A DNA stretch of 64,000 bases from Gemmatimonadota bacterium. Lineage in GTDB: Bacteria > Gemmatimonadota > Gemmatimonadetes > Longimicrobiales > Gaopeijiaceae. The position numbers and the translations under genes were made by a program. Shown here one piece after another: positions 26,433 to 34,905 of the stretch (positions are counted from its first letter, which is position 1; each line of letters opens with the position of its first letter). The DNA lies in NCBI GenBank assembly GCA_012960225.1, contig DUBS01000015.1, forward strand, positions 1-64,000, written 5' to 3'. The notes beneath the pieces are model-generated. The model was given only the letters and a program-made list of their open reading frames with translations, was not told the origin of the DNA and searched no databases.

Positions 26433-26822
26433 CTATACGACTAGCCGAGCAATGCACTCGATTTCAACATCGCAGAACTTAGGCAGGGCAGCTGCCTGTA
26501 CTGCTGCACGCGCAGGTCGATGTTCACCGAAGTGCTGTTCATACACTTTGTTCATCGCCGCGAAATCATTCATGTCAGCCAAGAATACCGTGGTTTTGAC
26601 AACATGTTGAAGTGAGGATCCCGCTGCCTGCAGTACCTCGGAAAGATTGCTCAAGGCTTGATCTGTCTGTTCGTCTATAGTTCCCCCAACGAGTTCCGCA
26701 GTGTCTGGATCAAGTGGTATCTGGCCCGAGCAAAAGACCCACCCGTCCACTACGATCGCTTGTGAGTATGGGCCGATCGCTGCAGGCGCGTGATCGGTAT
26801 GGATTCGTACCAAGTCGCTCAT
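26433..26822 (-). CDS. ridA: RidA family enamine/imine deaminase
   Basis: A 129-residue RidA/YjgF/YER057c protein of normal length. Family blocks are clear: GPYSQAIVVDGWVFCSGQIPLDP, TDQALSNLSEVLQAAGSS, VVKTTVFLADMNDF, and RPARAAVQAAALPKFCDVEIECIA, which includes the arginine that binds substrate carboxylate. RidA hydrolyses reactive 2-aminoacrylate and similar intermediates released by PLP-dependent dehydratases. It directly follows such an enzyme gene (46-base gap), which fits a detoxification pairing. Confidence 0.95.
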   Translation of the reverse strand: MSDLVRIHTDHAPAAIGPYSQAIVVDGWVFCSGQIPLDPDTAELVGGTIDEQTDQALSNLSEVLQAAGSSLQHVVKTTVFLADMNDFAAMNKVYEQHFGEHRPARAAVQAAALPKFCDVEIECIARLVV

Positions 26823-26868
26823 TTATATCTGACTCCTATAAGTGATCTTTGTAGAACATTATCTAATT

Positions 26869-27990
26869 CTAATGTGTGTTAAGGGCACTCTCCCCAACCC
26901 AGAGGCTGCGTCCCCTCGCTTCAAGGTTCAACATCACATGTCTATCACCATCCTGCGCCAAGAGTGAGTCCTGCAAATTTACTGACACGCATACATGATT
27001 CGGGATGATGCGCACCTGCTCCCCAATTGTTGGTTCCCAATCAGTTCGTGACAGATCTAGAACTCCATGTTCTTCGTTTAGGGCCTTTACCGTGACTTCA
27101 GGCCGGTCAAACAGTACGCCAAAGTCACCTTCGGCTGATCTGGCTTCCTTGGAGAGCGCTTTCGAACCTGCATCGACAACCGCGCCACCATGGACGGCAG
27201 TGCTCACTACAGTCGTTAAAACCGTATAAGCCAAGTCGTCGTGCGAGGCGACACCCACCTTGAGCGCCTCCAAGTCAAAAAAGATGGACGACCCAGACCG
27301 GATTTCAGTAATCCCTCCATAATTATGACTCCGCCAGAGCGTGGGCGTTGAGCCTCCGCTGACGATCTCCGGTACCAAACCAGCAGCGCTCAGAGCGATG
27401 GTCATCTCTTCAACCAAAGTAGACACCTCTCGCACATGAGCATCTTGCTCGACCTCAGCCATTCTGATCTGTCCTGGATAGAACATAAGCCCCCGGAAAT
27501 CTACGCCATCCAACTGCTGAGCCAGTCTTGCTAGCTGCACGACCTCTTCAACGCTTTGGACTCCCACACGTCCTAGGCCAACATCACGTTCTATGAGGAT
27601 CCCGACTCGGCGGCCTGCAGAAGTGGAGGCAGCAGCCAGTGGTTCGAGAACCTGAGCTGAGTCAAGTGCGACCTTCAAATCGAGTTCGCGAGGGAGTTGG
27701 GTCAGTCGCTTGAGCTTGAGGGAGCCAACCGGTGGGTACGCGAGTAGCAGGTCTTGAGTGACCGTCGACATGACTTCCGCCTCCCGAAGGGTAGCCACAG
27801 TGATCCCAGTGGCTCCCGCATCAATTTGGAGGCGAGCAATTTCCCTGGATTTATGAGTCTTTATGTGCGGGCGCCACTTAAGGCCATGCTCCTCCGCATA
27901 GGAGGCGATTTTCTTGGCGTTTGACCGAACCCTCTGGAGGTCTACACATCCTATTGGAGTTTCGACTGCAGCTGGATCGACTACGCTCAA
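26869..27990 (-). CDS. DSD1-type PLP enzyme (D-threonine aldolase / D-serine dehydratase-like)
   Basis: A 373-residue fold-type III PLP protein. The alanine-racemase-like N-terminal domain has the PLP lysine in LKWRPHIKTHKS (residues about 38-48) and an FRGLMFYPGQI block. The C-terminal domain has HVC near residue 338, the His/Cys pair that binds zinc in eukaryotic-type D-serine dehydratase and D-threonine aldolase. Either cleavage of D-threonine to glycine and acetaldehyde or dehydration of D-serine is possible. The start is TTG at 27990, overlapping the redoxin stop as TTGA. The neighbouring ridA supports a reaction releasing an enamine, i.e. a dehydratase. Confidence 0.88.
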   Translation of the reverse strand: MSVVDPAAVETPIGCVDLQRVRSNAKKIASYAEEHGLKWRPHIKTHKSREIARLQIDAGATGITVATLREAEVMSTVTQDLLLAYPPVGSLKLKRLTQLPRELDLKVALDSAQVLEPLAAASTSAGRRVGILIERDVGLGRVGVQSVEEVVQLARLAQQLDGVDFRGLMFYPGQIRMAEVEQDAHVREVSTLVEEMTIALSAAGLVPEIVSGGSTPTLWRSHNYGGITEIRSGSSIFFDLEALKVGVASHDDLAYTVLTTVVSTAVHGGAVVDAGSKALSKEARSAEGDFGVLFDRPEVTVKALNEEHGVLDLSRTDWEPTIGEQVRIIPNHVCVSVNLQDSLLAQDGDRHVMLNLEARGRSLWVGESALNTH

Positions 27991-28499
27991 CCTAGGGCGT
28001 CCTCAAGCTTAGATAAGAACTCCTGGTCAGTTTCTCCAACTGGGCCATAGCGCATCCAGCGGAGTACTCCGTCTCGATCGATAAGGAACGTAGCCGGAAG
28101 ACCCAAGACCCGATAAAGCTCCATTGCCCTATTTTCGGGGTCATGGAGGATCGTATAGGTGACCCCATAGTCTTCAACGAACCTCTCAACCTGCTCCGTT
28201 GCCGCACCGGTATCCAAGGAAACTCCCACGAGATGGAGGCCATCTTCCTGATGTTCCTCAAATAATTCTTGGAGAAAAGGAGTTTCTTTTCGACAAGGCG
28301 CACACCAGGTAGCCCAAAGATTGAGAAGGACGACTTCACCTCGAAGAGATGACAAGGATACGCTGTCACCTTCAAGTGTCGCCGCTGTATATCCTGGAAT
28401 GGGAGCACCGAGTTGTGGCGGACCCGTCGTGTCATCAACTGCACAAGCTGATATTGCGACTACGAGAAACGCTCCACTCACCCACTTGGTTTTCATCAT
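27987..28499 (-). CDS. TlpA-like thiol-disulfide redoxin lipoprotein
   Basis: A 170-residue thioredoxin-fold protein. It has a lipoprotein signal ending at Cys19 (VAISAC) and the active site WATWCAPC at Cys66-Cys69, with the TlpA/ResA-type VVLLNLWATW lead. The C-terminal half has LGLPATFLIDRDGVL with the cis-proline. It is periplasm-facing and should reduce or shuffle thiols on exported proteins. The start is ATG 28499, overlapping the stop of the sialidase-like lipoprotein gene as ATGA; an apparent longer frame is not needed. Both active-site residues are Cys, not Sec. Confidence 0.92.
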   Translation of the reverse strand: MMKTKWVSGAFLVVAISACAVDDTTGPPQLGAPIPGYTAATLEGDSVSLSSLRGEVVLLNLWATWCAPCRKETPFLQELFEEHQEDGLHLVGVSLDTGAATEQVERFVEDYGVTYTILHDPENRAMELYRVLGLPATFLIDRDGVLRWMRYGPVGETDQEFLSKLEDALG

Positions 28500-29725
28500 T
28501 CCTCCAAATAAATCCGTGTAATGCGCACTTGGGCAGGTGACATCGAGACATCGGTCCAAGCCATCACCAAACTTCCATCGGGACTTTGTGCTAATCTGGG
28601 GAACCCACTTGCACGGGCAGAAGAGGACGAGGTGAGTGTAACAGCTTCGCTAATAGTTCCATCTGACCGAACCCTGCGCATTCGCACTTCAGCATTCTCT
28701 CCACCAGTTCTCTCCAGCCAGGTCACAAGGAAATCCCCATTAGACAGTCCGAGTACATCGACTCGGCCTGCAGGGTTCCCGTCATCCAACTGAACTGGTT
28801 CCTCAAAGTTCAGACCATCTGCGTTCGCTAATGCAACCTTCACTCGCGGAACGTCCGCAGCCCCAGTAAACCAAGCCACCGCGAGTTGGTCTCCTGCCAT
28901 CGCGACCGCAGGTCCATTTACAGGACAACCACCGATCTCCCAGCCGTCCTGGTGGACAGAAATCCCTTCTGTCCAAGCACCATCCAAGAATCGTGTGACA
29001 TAGATGTCTCGAATCTCCTCATCAGTGCGATCCCTGTATACGACCACAGGTCCTGACGGAGTGACCACCGCATCCGTTTGACAGCAATCGCAAACTCGAG
29101 CGTCAAGAAGTGTTTCAGGACCAGGTTCGCCCCCAACTTGAATCTGTCGAAAGCGAAGGGTCATCTCACGTGGAGCCGGCTCCCCATCCGTTCCCGAAAC
29201 GAATTTCCGCCCATCGAGCCAAACGACCCCAATTCCAGAACCGGATTCCATCATACTGACGAACCCGTGTTCTGTCGGAGTACCATCCTCATGCGGAGTC
29301 CACGGCTCTGACCACGTTCTACCTCCGTCACCAGACTCAGCAATTCGCACTCCGTAGTCGTAGCCCTCCTCGGATCCACGTTGTAACCAGTGCGCCCATA
29401 GGCTACCCTGGGGACCCGGCAGAACTGACGGAAAGTCAGCCCAGTTTACAAAGAAATCATCACCGGAAGCGACTACACCTGGCTTATTCCACTCACCATC
29501 TTGAAGCATTGAGAAGCGCAACTCATACATCGACGGGGCTACCTCTTCTAGCCAACTCAGGTAGACCCCGTCCTCAGAAGAGGACAGGAATGGCTCTCCA
29601 CTTGGACTAGAAGCGGGAGAGAGCATTTCCTCCAGAGAGACAGACAGCACCGGCTTGCCAGCATCCTGGCAAGCAAAGACAACTAGGATCAGGGCCGATC
29701 CTAGCAGGGATAGTCGTTTGTTCAT
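28496..29725 (-). CDS. Sialidase-fold (BNR-type propeller) lipoprotein with CDCC motif
   Basis: A 409-residue lipoprotein starting at ATG 29725, which gives a clean signal ending at VVFAC. The mature part is a six-bladed sialidase-like propeller with Asp-box-like turns (SGDGGRTWSEPW, SPDGSLVMAWTD). Sialidase catalytic residues (Arg triad, Tyr/Glu) cannot be assigned, so enzymatic sialidase activity is doubtful. A tight CDCCQTD cluster occurs at residues 212-215 on an otherwise Cys-poor protein. It overlaps a TlpA-like redoxin gene, suggesting the cysteines are redox active or metal-binding. The protein should face the periplasm or outer surface. Confidence 0.8.
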   Translation of the reverse strand: MNKRLSLLGSALILVVFACQDAGKPVLSVSLEEMLSPASSPSGEPFLSSSEDGVYLSWLEEVAPSMYELRFSMLQDGEWNKPGVVASGDDFFVNWADFPSVLPGPQGSLWAHWLQRGSEEGYDYGVRIAESGDGGRTWSEPWTPHEDGTPTEHGFVSMMESGSGIGVVWLDGRKFVSGTDGEPAPREMTLRFRQIQVGGEPGPETLLDARVCDCCQTDAVVTPSGPVVVYRDRTDEEIRDIYVTRFLDGAWTEGISVHQDGWEIGGCPVNGPAVAMAGDQLAVAWFTGAADVPRVKVALANADGLNFEEPVQLDDGNPAGRVDVLGLSNGDFLVTWLERTGGENAEVRMRRVRSDGTISEAVTLTSSSSARASGFPRLAQSPDGSLVMAWTDVSMSPAQVRITRIYLEE

Positions 29726-29987
29726 TGGAGTGCTCACCACTTGAGAAGTACCGGATCCGTGACCACATAGCAGTGGCAAAGATCTTGTCTTGCTTTTCAG
29801 CTTGAGAACCTAAAGAATCTCGGTGGTGAACATCCAGCCAGTCAACGCATGACGAGTTGGTTGTCCGTGGCCGAAGGTTCTGGTGAACACTTCTCTAATC
29901 ATCTAACGAACCTTTAATTGGTATACTCGGTATGTGAGAGGGCAGCGAACGCACTCGTCCTAGTTGGTAGACTGGGTAGCACCTCAG

Positions 29988-32900
29988 ATGAGGCGGTATA
30001 TGTTGGGAAAGATGCTCCTATCTAAAATGGCGTTTGAGCGCACCAGAGTAATATGGACACTCGGGCTGGCGACCTTGGTTCTTGCAATCATTCCGCCAAC
30101 GGCTTCAGCACAATACTTCGGTCGTAACAAGGTGCAGTTTGACGATTTCGATTTCGAGATCCTACGCACAGATCATTTCGACATTCACTACTATCCAGAA
30201 GAAACTGAAGCCGTCCTAGATGCCGCAAGAATGGGCGAGCGTTGGTACGAGAGGTTTGCCAGGACCTTCCAGCATGAATTTGAGCGCACCAAACCAATCA
30301 TCCTATACGCTGACCATCCTGATTTCCAGCAAACAAATACACTTTCGGGGTTCATAGGAGAGGGCACCGGTGGTGTAACTGAATCGCTCAAGAACCGAGT
30401 AATCATGCCACTAGCAGGGTCTTATTGGGATACAGACCATGTCCTTGGTCATGAGTTGGTCCACGCATTCCAGTATAACATCGCGCAATCGAGGCGTGGC
30501 GGCGGCTTGCAAGGGCTATCCACTCTGCCTCTTTGGTTGATTGAAGGGATGGCCGAGTACCTCTCAGTAGGGCGGGATGATCCACTAACCGCGATGTGGA
30601 TTCGTGATGCGATTCGACGTGATGATCTGCCGACGATTGAGCAGATGACACGTGAATCAAGGTTCTTCCCGTATCGATTTGGTCAGGCCCTGTGGGCTTA
30701 TATCGGTGGCATGTACGGGGATGACACGGTGATCTCGATATACCGACGCGCCTTACAGGCTGGCTTCGAAGGGGCAATCGAAGACGTGCTCGGGCTGTCA
30801 ACAGATACACTTTCGGTAAGATGGAAGGAGAAGGTAGGGGAAGAATATTTCCCGATTATGGAAGGCCGCAGCGCTCCTTTAGATCAAGGAAACTTGCTTC
30901 TTGCTCCAAGCACAGGCGCAGGAAGCGTCAACATCCAACCCTCGATAAGTCCAGATGGCCACTATGTAGCTTTCCTTTCCGAAAAAGACATTTTTTCGGT
31001 TGACCTCTACATGGCTGATACCAGAACTGGTGAGATCATCAGAAAACTCGCTAGCGCAGAATCGGATCCTCATGTCGAGGCATTACGCTATATCGATTCG
31101 TCTGGGACGTGGTCACCAGATTCCGAACAATTTGCATATGTCGTATCCGCAGGTGGCAATAACGAGATAGCTATAGCGGCAACCCGAAACGGTGTCGTAC
31201 AACGTCGGATCAAGTTTGAGGAAAGCATCGGTGCGGTAAGTAATCCTGCCTGGTCACCGGATGGGCGCTACATAGCATTCTCGGGAGCAGTCGGAGGTGT
31301 CACCGATCTTTTTCTTTACGATCTAGAGACTAGTGAGACCATTCAGCTCACCCAAGACAAGTACGCCGACCTGCAACCTTCGTGGTCACCCGATGGACGT
31401 ACTCTCGCCTTTACGAGCGACAGAGGTGCGGCCACAAATTTCGAGCTGCTCACATACAACAGTTTCCAACTCGCGATGATCGAGGTAGCGACAGGTGAGG
31501 TGAGGACAATCCCCGTATTTGGGAATGTGAAGCATATCAACCCGCAATTCGGAGATGACGGTGAAAGCCTCTACTTCATCTCTGACCAAGATGGCTTTAG
31601 TGACGTCTATAAGTTGAGCCTTGAGGACGGCCGCATAAGCAGGGTAACCAACCTAGCAACAGGGGTGAGCGGACATACGTATCTGGCACCCGCAATGAGT
31701 GTAGCCCCAGCAAGCGACCTGATCGCATATACAGTTTTTGACGAACTCGAATTCCATGTCTATACGAAGGAATTGGATGAGGAGTTCCCTGAAATTTTGG
31801 TCGCCGAAAATGCCGAAGATCAACTAGGTCGTAAGCTACCCCCAACGATGCCAGACCGCTTCAGCCGTATCGCGACATACCTGGCTGATGCAGAGACCGG
31901 GCTGCTGCCGTCCGATACATGGCCAACCTCAGCGGTCGAACAATATGAGTTGAGCAACGAGTCTGGCCTTACACTCGATTTCGTTGGCCAACCCACTATC
32001 GGTGTTGGAACTGACAACTTCGGCAACTACGTGGGTGGAGGTGCCTCAGCATATTTCAGTGATATGCTAGGAGACAGAGTCCTCGGAGCTGCTCTCATGG
32101 CGCAGGGCACCTTTAAGGACATTGGTGGAGAAGTATTCTATACAGACTTGAGTAACAGGTGGAACTGGGGTGTGGGCGCTGGAAGGATCCCCTATCAAAT
32201 GGGCTACTACAGTTTCGGATCTGATGATAAGGGCGATTACTACGGCTTAAACCGCTTCCGGATTTTCACCACTTCTGTGAGTGGCCAACTCGCGTATCCG
32301 TTTTCCTCCTCCCAACGCTTCGAAGTCTCTTTGGGTGCCGTCCGCTATAGTTATGACATAGAGCTGGAGAAGTACTATACCAACGCTTTCGGTCAGATTA
32401 CCGGGTGGGAACGAGAGAGCCTCGATGCTATGACACCTACCCCACTGAATATGGCTCAAGCGTCAGTGGCACTTGTAGGTGACAACTCCATCTTCGGATT
32501 TGTGTCACCAGTTCGTGGGGGTCGGTACCGCTTCTCGATTGAGCAAACTCAAGGTACCGCAAGCTTCACAACCGTAGTAGCTGATTGGCGACGCTACTTC
32601 GCCCCAACCAAGAACCTCACCGTTGGAGTCCGGACAGTGCACTACGGTCGATATGGCCTCTCGCCTGAAGAGAGCACTTCTGACGGCTTCGGTATGCTTC
32701 GGCCTTTATTCCTTGGCTACGAAACATTTATCCGTGGCTACGCCTACGAGAGTTTCAGCGCAAGCGAATGTACTCCCCCAGGTTCAGATCCTGGTGGCTC
32801 CTGTATGGCATTCAACCGCCTCCAGGGCCAACAGCTCGCAGTTGCAAACATTGAGCTCAGAATACCGCTGGTCGGCGTCGAGCAGTACGGTTTAATCAAT

Positions 32901-33143
32901 TTCCAGTTTGTGCCTGTCGAGCTCGTGGCATTCGCGGATGCCGGCCTCGCCTGGGACTCGGATAACCCACCGGTACTCGCATTCAGCCGTTCCGGATACG
33001 AGCGTGTGCCAGTCTTCTCAACGGGAATTTCCGCGAGGTTTAACGTGCTGGGCTTTCTGATACTCGAGGCATATTACGCTTACCCTTGGCAGCGCCCCCA
33101 AAAGAGCTGGCACTGGGGCTTCAATATAGCGCCGGGCTGGTAG
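29988..33143 (+). CDS. Gluzincin-like peptidase domain, PD40 propeller and outer-membrane barrel fusion
   Basis: A protein of about 1051 residues with a signal peptide cut near PTASAQYF. Residues 55-215 carry HELVHAFQY (His155, Glu156, His159) and a downstream IEGMAEYLS glutamate, the HExxH...E layout of a gluzincin (peptidase MA-like). Residues about 290-600 form a TolB-like propeller with at least four SPDG turns. The last 400 residues have alternating strands and end in an aromatic residue (NIAPGW), as in a BamA/surface-antigen-like barrel (RGGRYRFSIEQT, FLGYETFIRGY). The start is uncertain: ATG 29988, 30012 or 30027. A TATACT -10-like box lies at 29922-29927. The role is unknown; surface proteolysis or outer-membrane assembly are both possible. 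Confidence 0.82.
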   Translation: MRRYMLGKMLLSKMAFERTRVIWTLGLATLVLAIIPPTASAQYFGRNKVQFDDFDFEILRTDHFDIHYYPEETEAVLDAARMGERWYERFARTFQHEFERTKPIILYADHPDFQQTNTLSGFIGEGTGGVTESLKNRVIMPLAGSYWDTDHVLGHELVHAFQYNIAQSRRGGGLQGLSTLPLWLIEGMAEYLSVGRDDPLTAMWIRDAIRRDDLPTIEQMTRESRFFPYRFGQALWAYIGGMYGDDTVISIYRRALQAGFEGAIEDVLGLSTDTLSVRWKEKVGEEYFPIMEGRSAPLDQGNLLLAPSTGAGSVNIQPSISPDGHYVAFLSEKDIFSVDLYMADTRTGEIIRKLASAESDPHVEALRYIDSSGTWSPDSEQFAYVVSAGGNNEIAIAATRNGVVQRRIKFEESIGAVSNPAWSPDGRYIAFSGAVGGVTDLFLYDLETSETIQLTQDKYADLQPSWSPDGRTLAFTSDRGAATNFELLTYNSFQLAMIEVATGEVRTIPVFGNVKHINPQFGDDGESLYFISDQDGFSDVYKLSLEDGRISRVTNLATGVSGHTYLAPAMSVAPASDLIAYTVFDELEFHVYTKELDEEFPEILVAENAEDQLGRKLPPTMPDRFSRIATYLADAETGLLPSDTWPTSAVEQYELSNESGLTLDFVGQPTIGVGTDNFGNYVGGGASAYFSDMLGDRVLGAALMAQGTFKDIGGEVFYTDLSNRWNWGVGAGRIPYQMGYYSFGSDDKGDYYGLNRFRIFTTSVSGQLAYPFSSSQRFEVSLGAVRYSYDIELEKYYTNAFGQITGWERESLDAMTPTPLNMAQASVALVGDNSIFGFVSPVRGGRYRFSIEQTQGTASFTTVVADWRRYFAPTKNLTVGVRTVHYGRYGLSPEESTSDGFGMLRPLFLGYETFIRGYAYESFSASECTPPGSDPGGSCMAFNRLQGQQLAVANIELRIPLVGVEQYGLINFQFVPVELVAFADAGLAWDSDNPPVLAFSRSGYERVPVFSTGISARFNVLGFLILEAYYAYPWQRPQKSWHWGFNIAPGW

Positions 33144-33163
33144 TAGTCCCTTCGAGTCGTCCG

Positions 33164-34126
33164 CTAGAAGATGGACAGATTGATATACTTCGAAGGGTTC
33201 TCTTGAAGATCCGCTAGAAATGCTGTTATGCCCTCGGCCGCGCTAGTGAGGCTGTTGTAGAGCTGGTCATCTTGAACAAGTCGTCCGAGAGTCCCCTCAC
33301 CCCTCTCGATCCGACTTAGGATCGAACGCAGTGATTCAGCTGCATTGTCTAGATTCTCACCAGTGTTCGTGAGCATAGCCATCGCTGAATCTGCCCTGGC
33401 GACAGCACGGGCGAGTTCAGGTCCACTCGTAGCATCCTCCAGCCCCTCCGCTGAGCGATTTAGACTTTCAGTGAGTGATCCGAGTGCCTCGCGCTGCTCG
33501 CGGACACCATCCCCAAACTCAGTGAGCAAAACCTCAAGTTCATGGGCACTGCCCTGGACTGCATCAATCGTCTCGGCGCTGAGAAGGGTCTCAATCTGGG
33601 TCATTACATCTCCGGCTTGGCCGGAAAGTTCTCCCGCAGAATCCAGAAGATCTACCACCTGCATATTTGCGCTTTGAACTGTATCCCAAGCTTCGTAATA
33701 TTCGGTTGCTCCGCTGGGATCAATGAGAAGCGTACGCCCACCAAACAGGCCAGCGCTACCGAGCCTCGCAAGTGAGCCGACTGGGATCTCCCACTCACCC
33801 TCAATCTCTACGGTGATCGTGACTCTCTCACCTCGTATTAGTTCGAAGTCGTGGACACGGCCGATGATAATGCCCTTCATGGAAACTGGGTCACCACCAC
33901 GGACGCCACCCGCGTCTTCCATCGTAGTCACGAGCATGTACCGCCCTCGGAAGGTCGCAGGATCCGTCATCCAATAGAGGACTGTGACAAAGGACAATAG
34001 GCCCACAATCACGAATAGGCCTAGGCGTGCCTGTCTCCCGGTCGCTCTTCGGGGAACAGCCGCCAGTAGCTCTGCATCAGTGGGAGTATCCCGCCCCAAT
34101 CCCACGTTCTTCTTAGACTCAGACAT
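33164..34126 (-). CDS. mlaD: MCE/MlaD family lipid-binding protein
   Basis: A 320-residue protein with one membrane anchor (about residues 33-52, LGLFVIVGLLSFVTVLYWM) followed by an MCE domain (about 58-135, YMLVTTMEDAGGVRGGDPVSMKGIIIGRV). A long helical, coiled-coil-prone C-terminus (residues 150-300) follows. It would form the periplasmic hexamer of a phospholipid ABC transport system. Its ATG lies inside the end of the ATPase gene (eight-base overlap). It is longer than E. coli MlaD because of the helical tail, which in related proteins builds a needle or bridge. Confidence 0.9.
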   Translation of the reverse strand: MSESKKNVGLGRDTPTDAELLAAVPRRATGRQARLGLFVIVGLLSFVTVLYWMTDPATFRGRYMLVTTMEDAGGVRGGDPVSMKGIIIGRVHDFELIRGERVTITVEIEGEWEIPVGSLARLGSAGLFGGRTLLIDPSGATEYYEAWDTVQSANMQVVDLLDSAGELSGQAGDVMTQIETLLSAETIDAVQGSAHELEVLLTEFGDGVREQREALGSLTESLNRSAEGLEDATSGPELARAVARADSAMAMLTNTGENLDNAAESLRSILSRIERGEGTLGRLVQDDQLYNSLTSAAEGITAFLADLQENPSKYINLSIF

Positions 34127-34892
34127 AGGTATCAGTAACCATATCTAAAGCAGCCTCCGCTGCTGCACGATCTACGAATGCCTGGACCACCGGGTCCGGG
34201 CAAGCCCTAAACTCGAGGGGAGTCCCACAAAACCTAAGAATTCCCCCATCCAACATCGCCACTCGATCGCAAATATCCAGACCACCCTCCACATCGTGGG
34301 TCACAAGTAGTGACGTTACCTCTAGCTCCTTAGACAATCTCTTGATGAGTCGCTCGACTGCTGCAGTGTTCACTGGATCAAGGCCGGTGGTGGGCTCATC
34401 CCACAAGAGGATCTTTGGACCACCAACAATCGCTCTCGCGATCCCTACTCTTTTTTTCATTCCGCCCGAGAGTTCCGAAGGGATCTTCGAGAGCACTTCG
34501 GCCGGTTCCAAATTGACAGTCTCTAGCGCTTCCCAAACTCGGCGAGCCCTTTCCGTAGTTGAAAGTCTCTGCAAAGTTTCCTCGGGGAGACCCATCGCTA
34601 CGTTGTCTAGTACTGTGAGCGAGTCAAATAGAGCCGAGTGCTGGAATACGTATCCAACCTTGCTGCGCAGTTTCAACAGGGCAGCTGGATCACTCTCGTA
34701 GACCGAAAGGCCATCAACCTCGACATCTCCTCGGTCTGGAACTATCAACCCAATTGTAGTCTTCAGGAGTACGCTTTTCCCGGTGCCTGAAGGCCCAAAA
34801 AGCGCAAACATCTCCCCTGTCTCAACCATCATATCCACACCGGAGAGTACCGGTGCATCAAATGATTTATGGATATCTCGATACGTGATCAC
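34119..34892 (-). CDS. mlaF: Mla-type ABC transporter ATP-binding protein
   Basis: A 257-residue ATPase with Walker A GPSGTGKS, signature LSGGMKKRVGIARAI, Walker B ILLWDEPTTGLDP and the switch His in LLVTHDVEG. The closest type is MlaF/Ttg2A. I start it at GTG 34892, 14 bases after the mlaE stop, because the upstream frame has no similarity. It powers lipid movement by MlaE. The C-terminal 30 residues (FRACPDPVVQAFVDR) match the MlaF tail. Confidence 0.94.
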   Translation of the reverse strand: MITYRDIHKSFDAPVLSGVDMMVETGEMFALFGPSGTGKSVLLKTTIGLIVPDRGDVEVDGLSVYESDPAALLKLRSKVGYVFQHSALFDSLTVLDNVAMGLPEETLQRLSTTERARRVWEALETVNLEPAEVLSKIPSELSGGMKKRVGIARAIVGGPKILLWDEPTTGLDPVNTAAVERLIKRLSKELEVTSLLVTHDVEGGLDICDRVAMLDGGILRFCGTPLEFRACPDPVVQAFVDRAAAEAALDMVTDTYV

Positions 34893-34905
34893 AGTCTTGG
34901 TATTC

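Noticed and set aside
32247-32895. Short frames on both strands inside the metallopeptidase-barrel gene.
   Set aside because: They are out-of-frame shadows of a continuous coding sequence.
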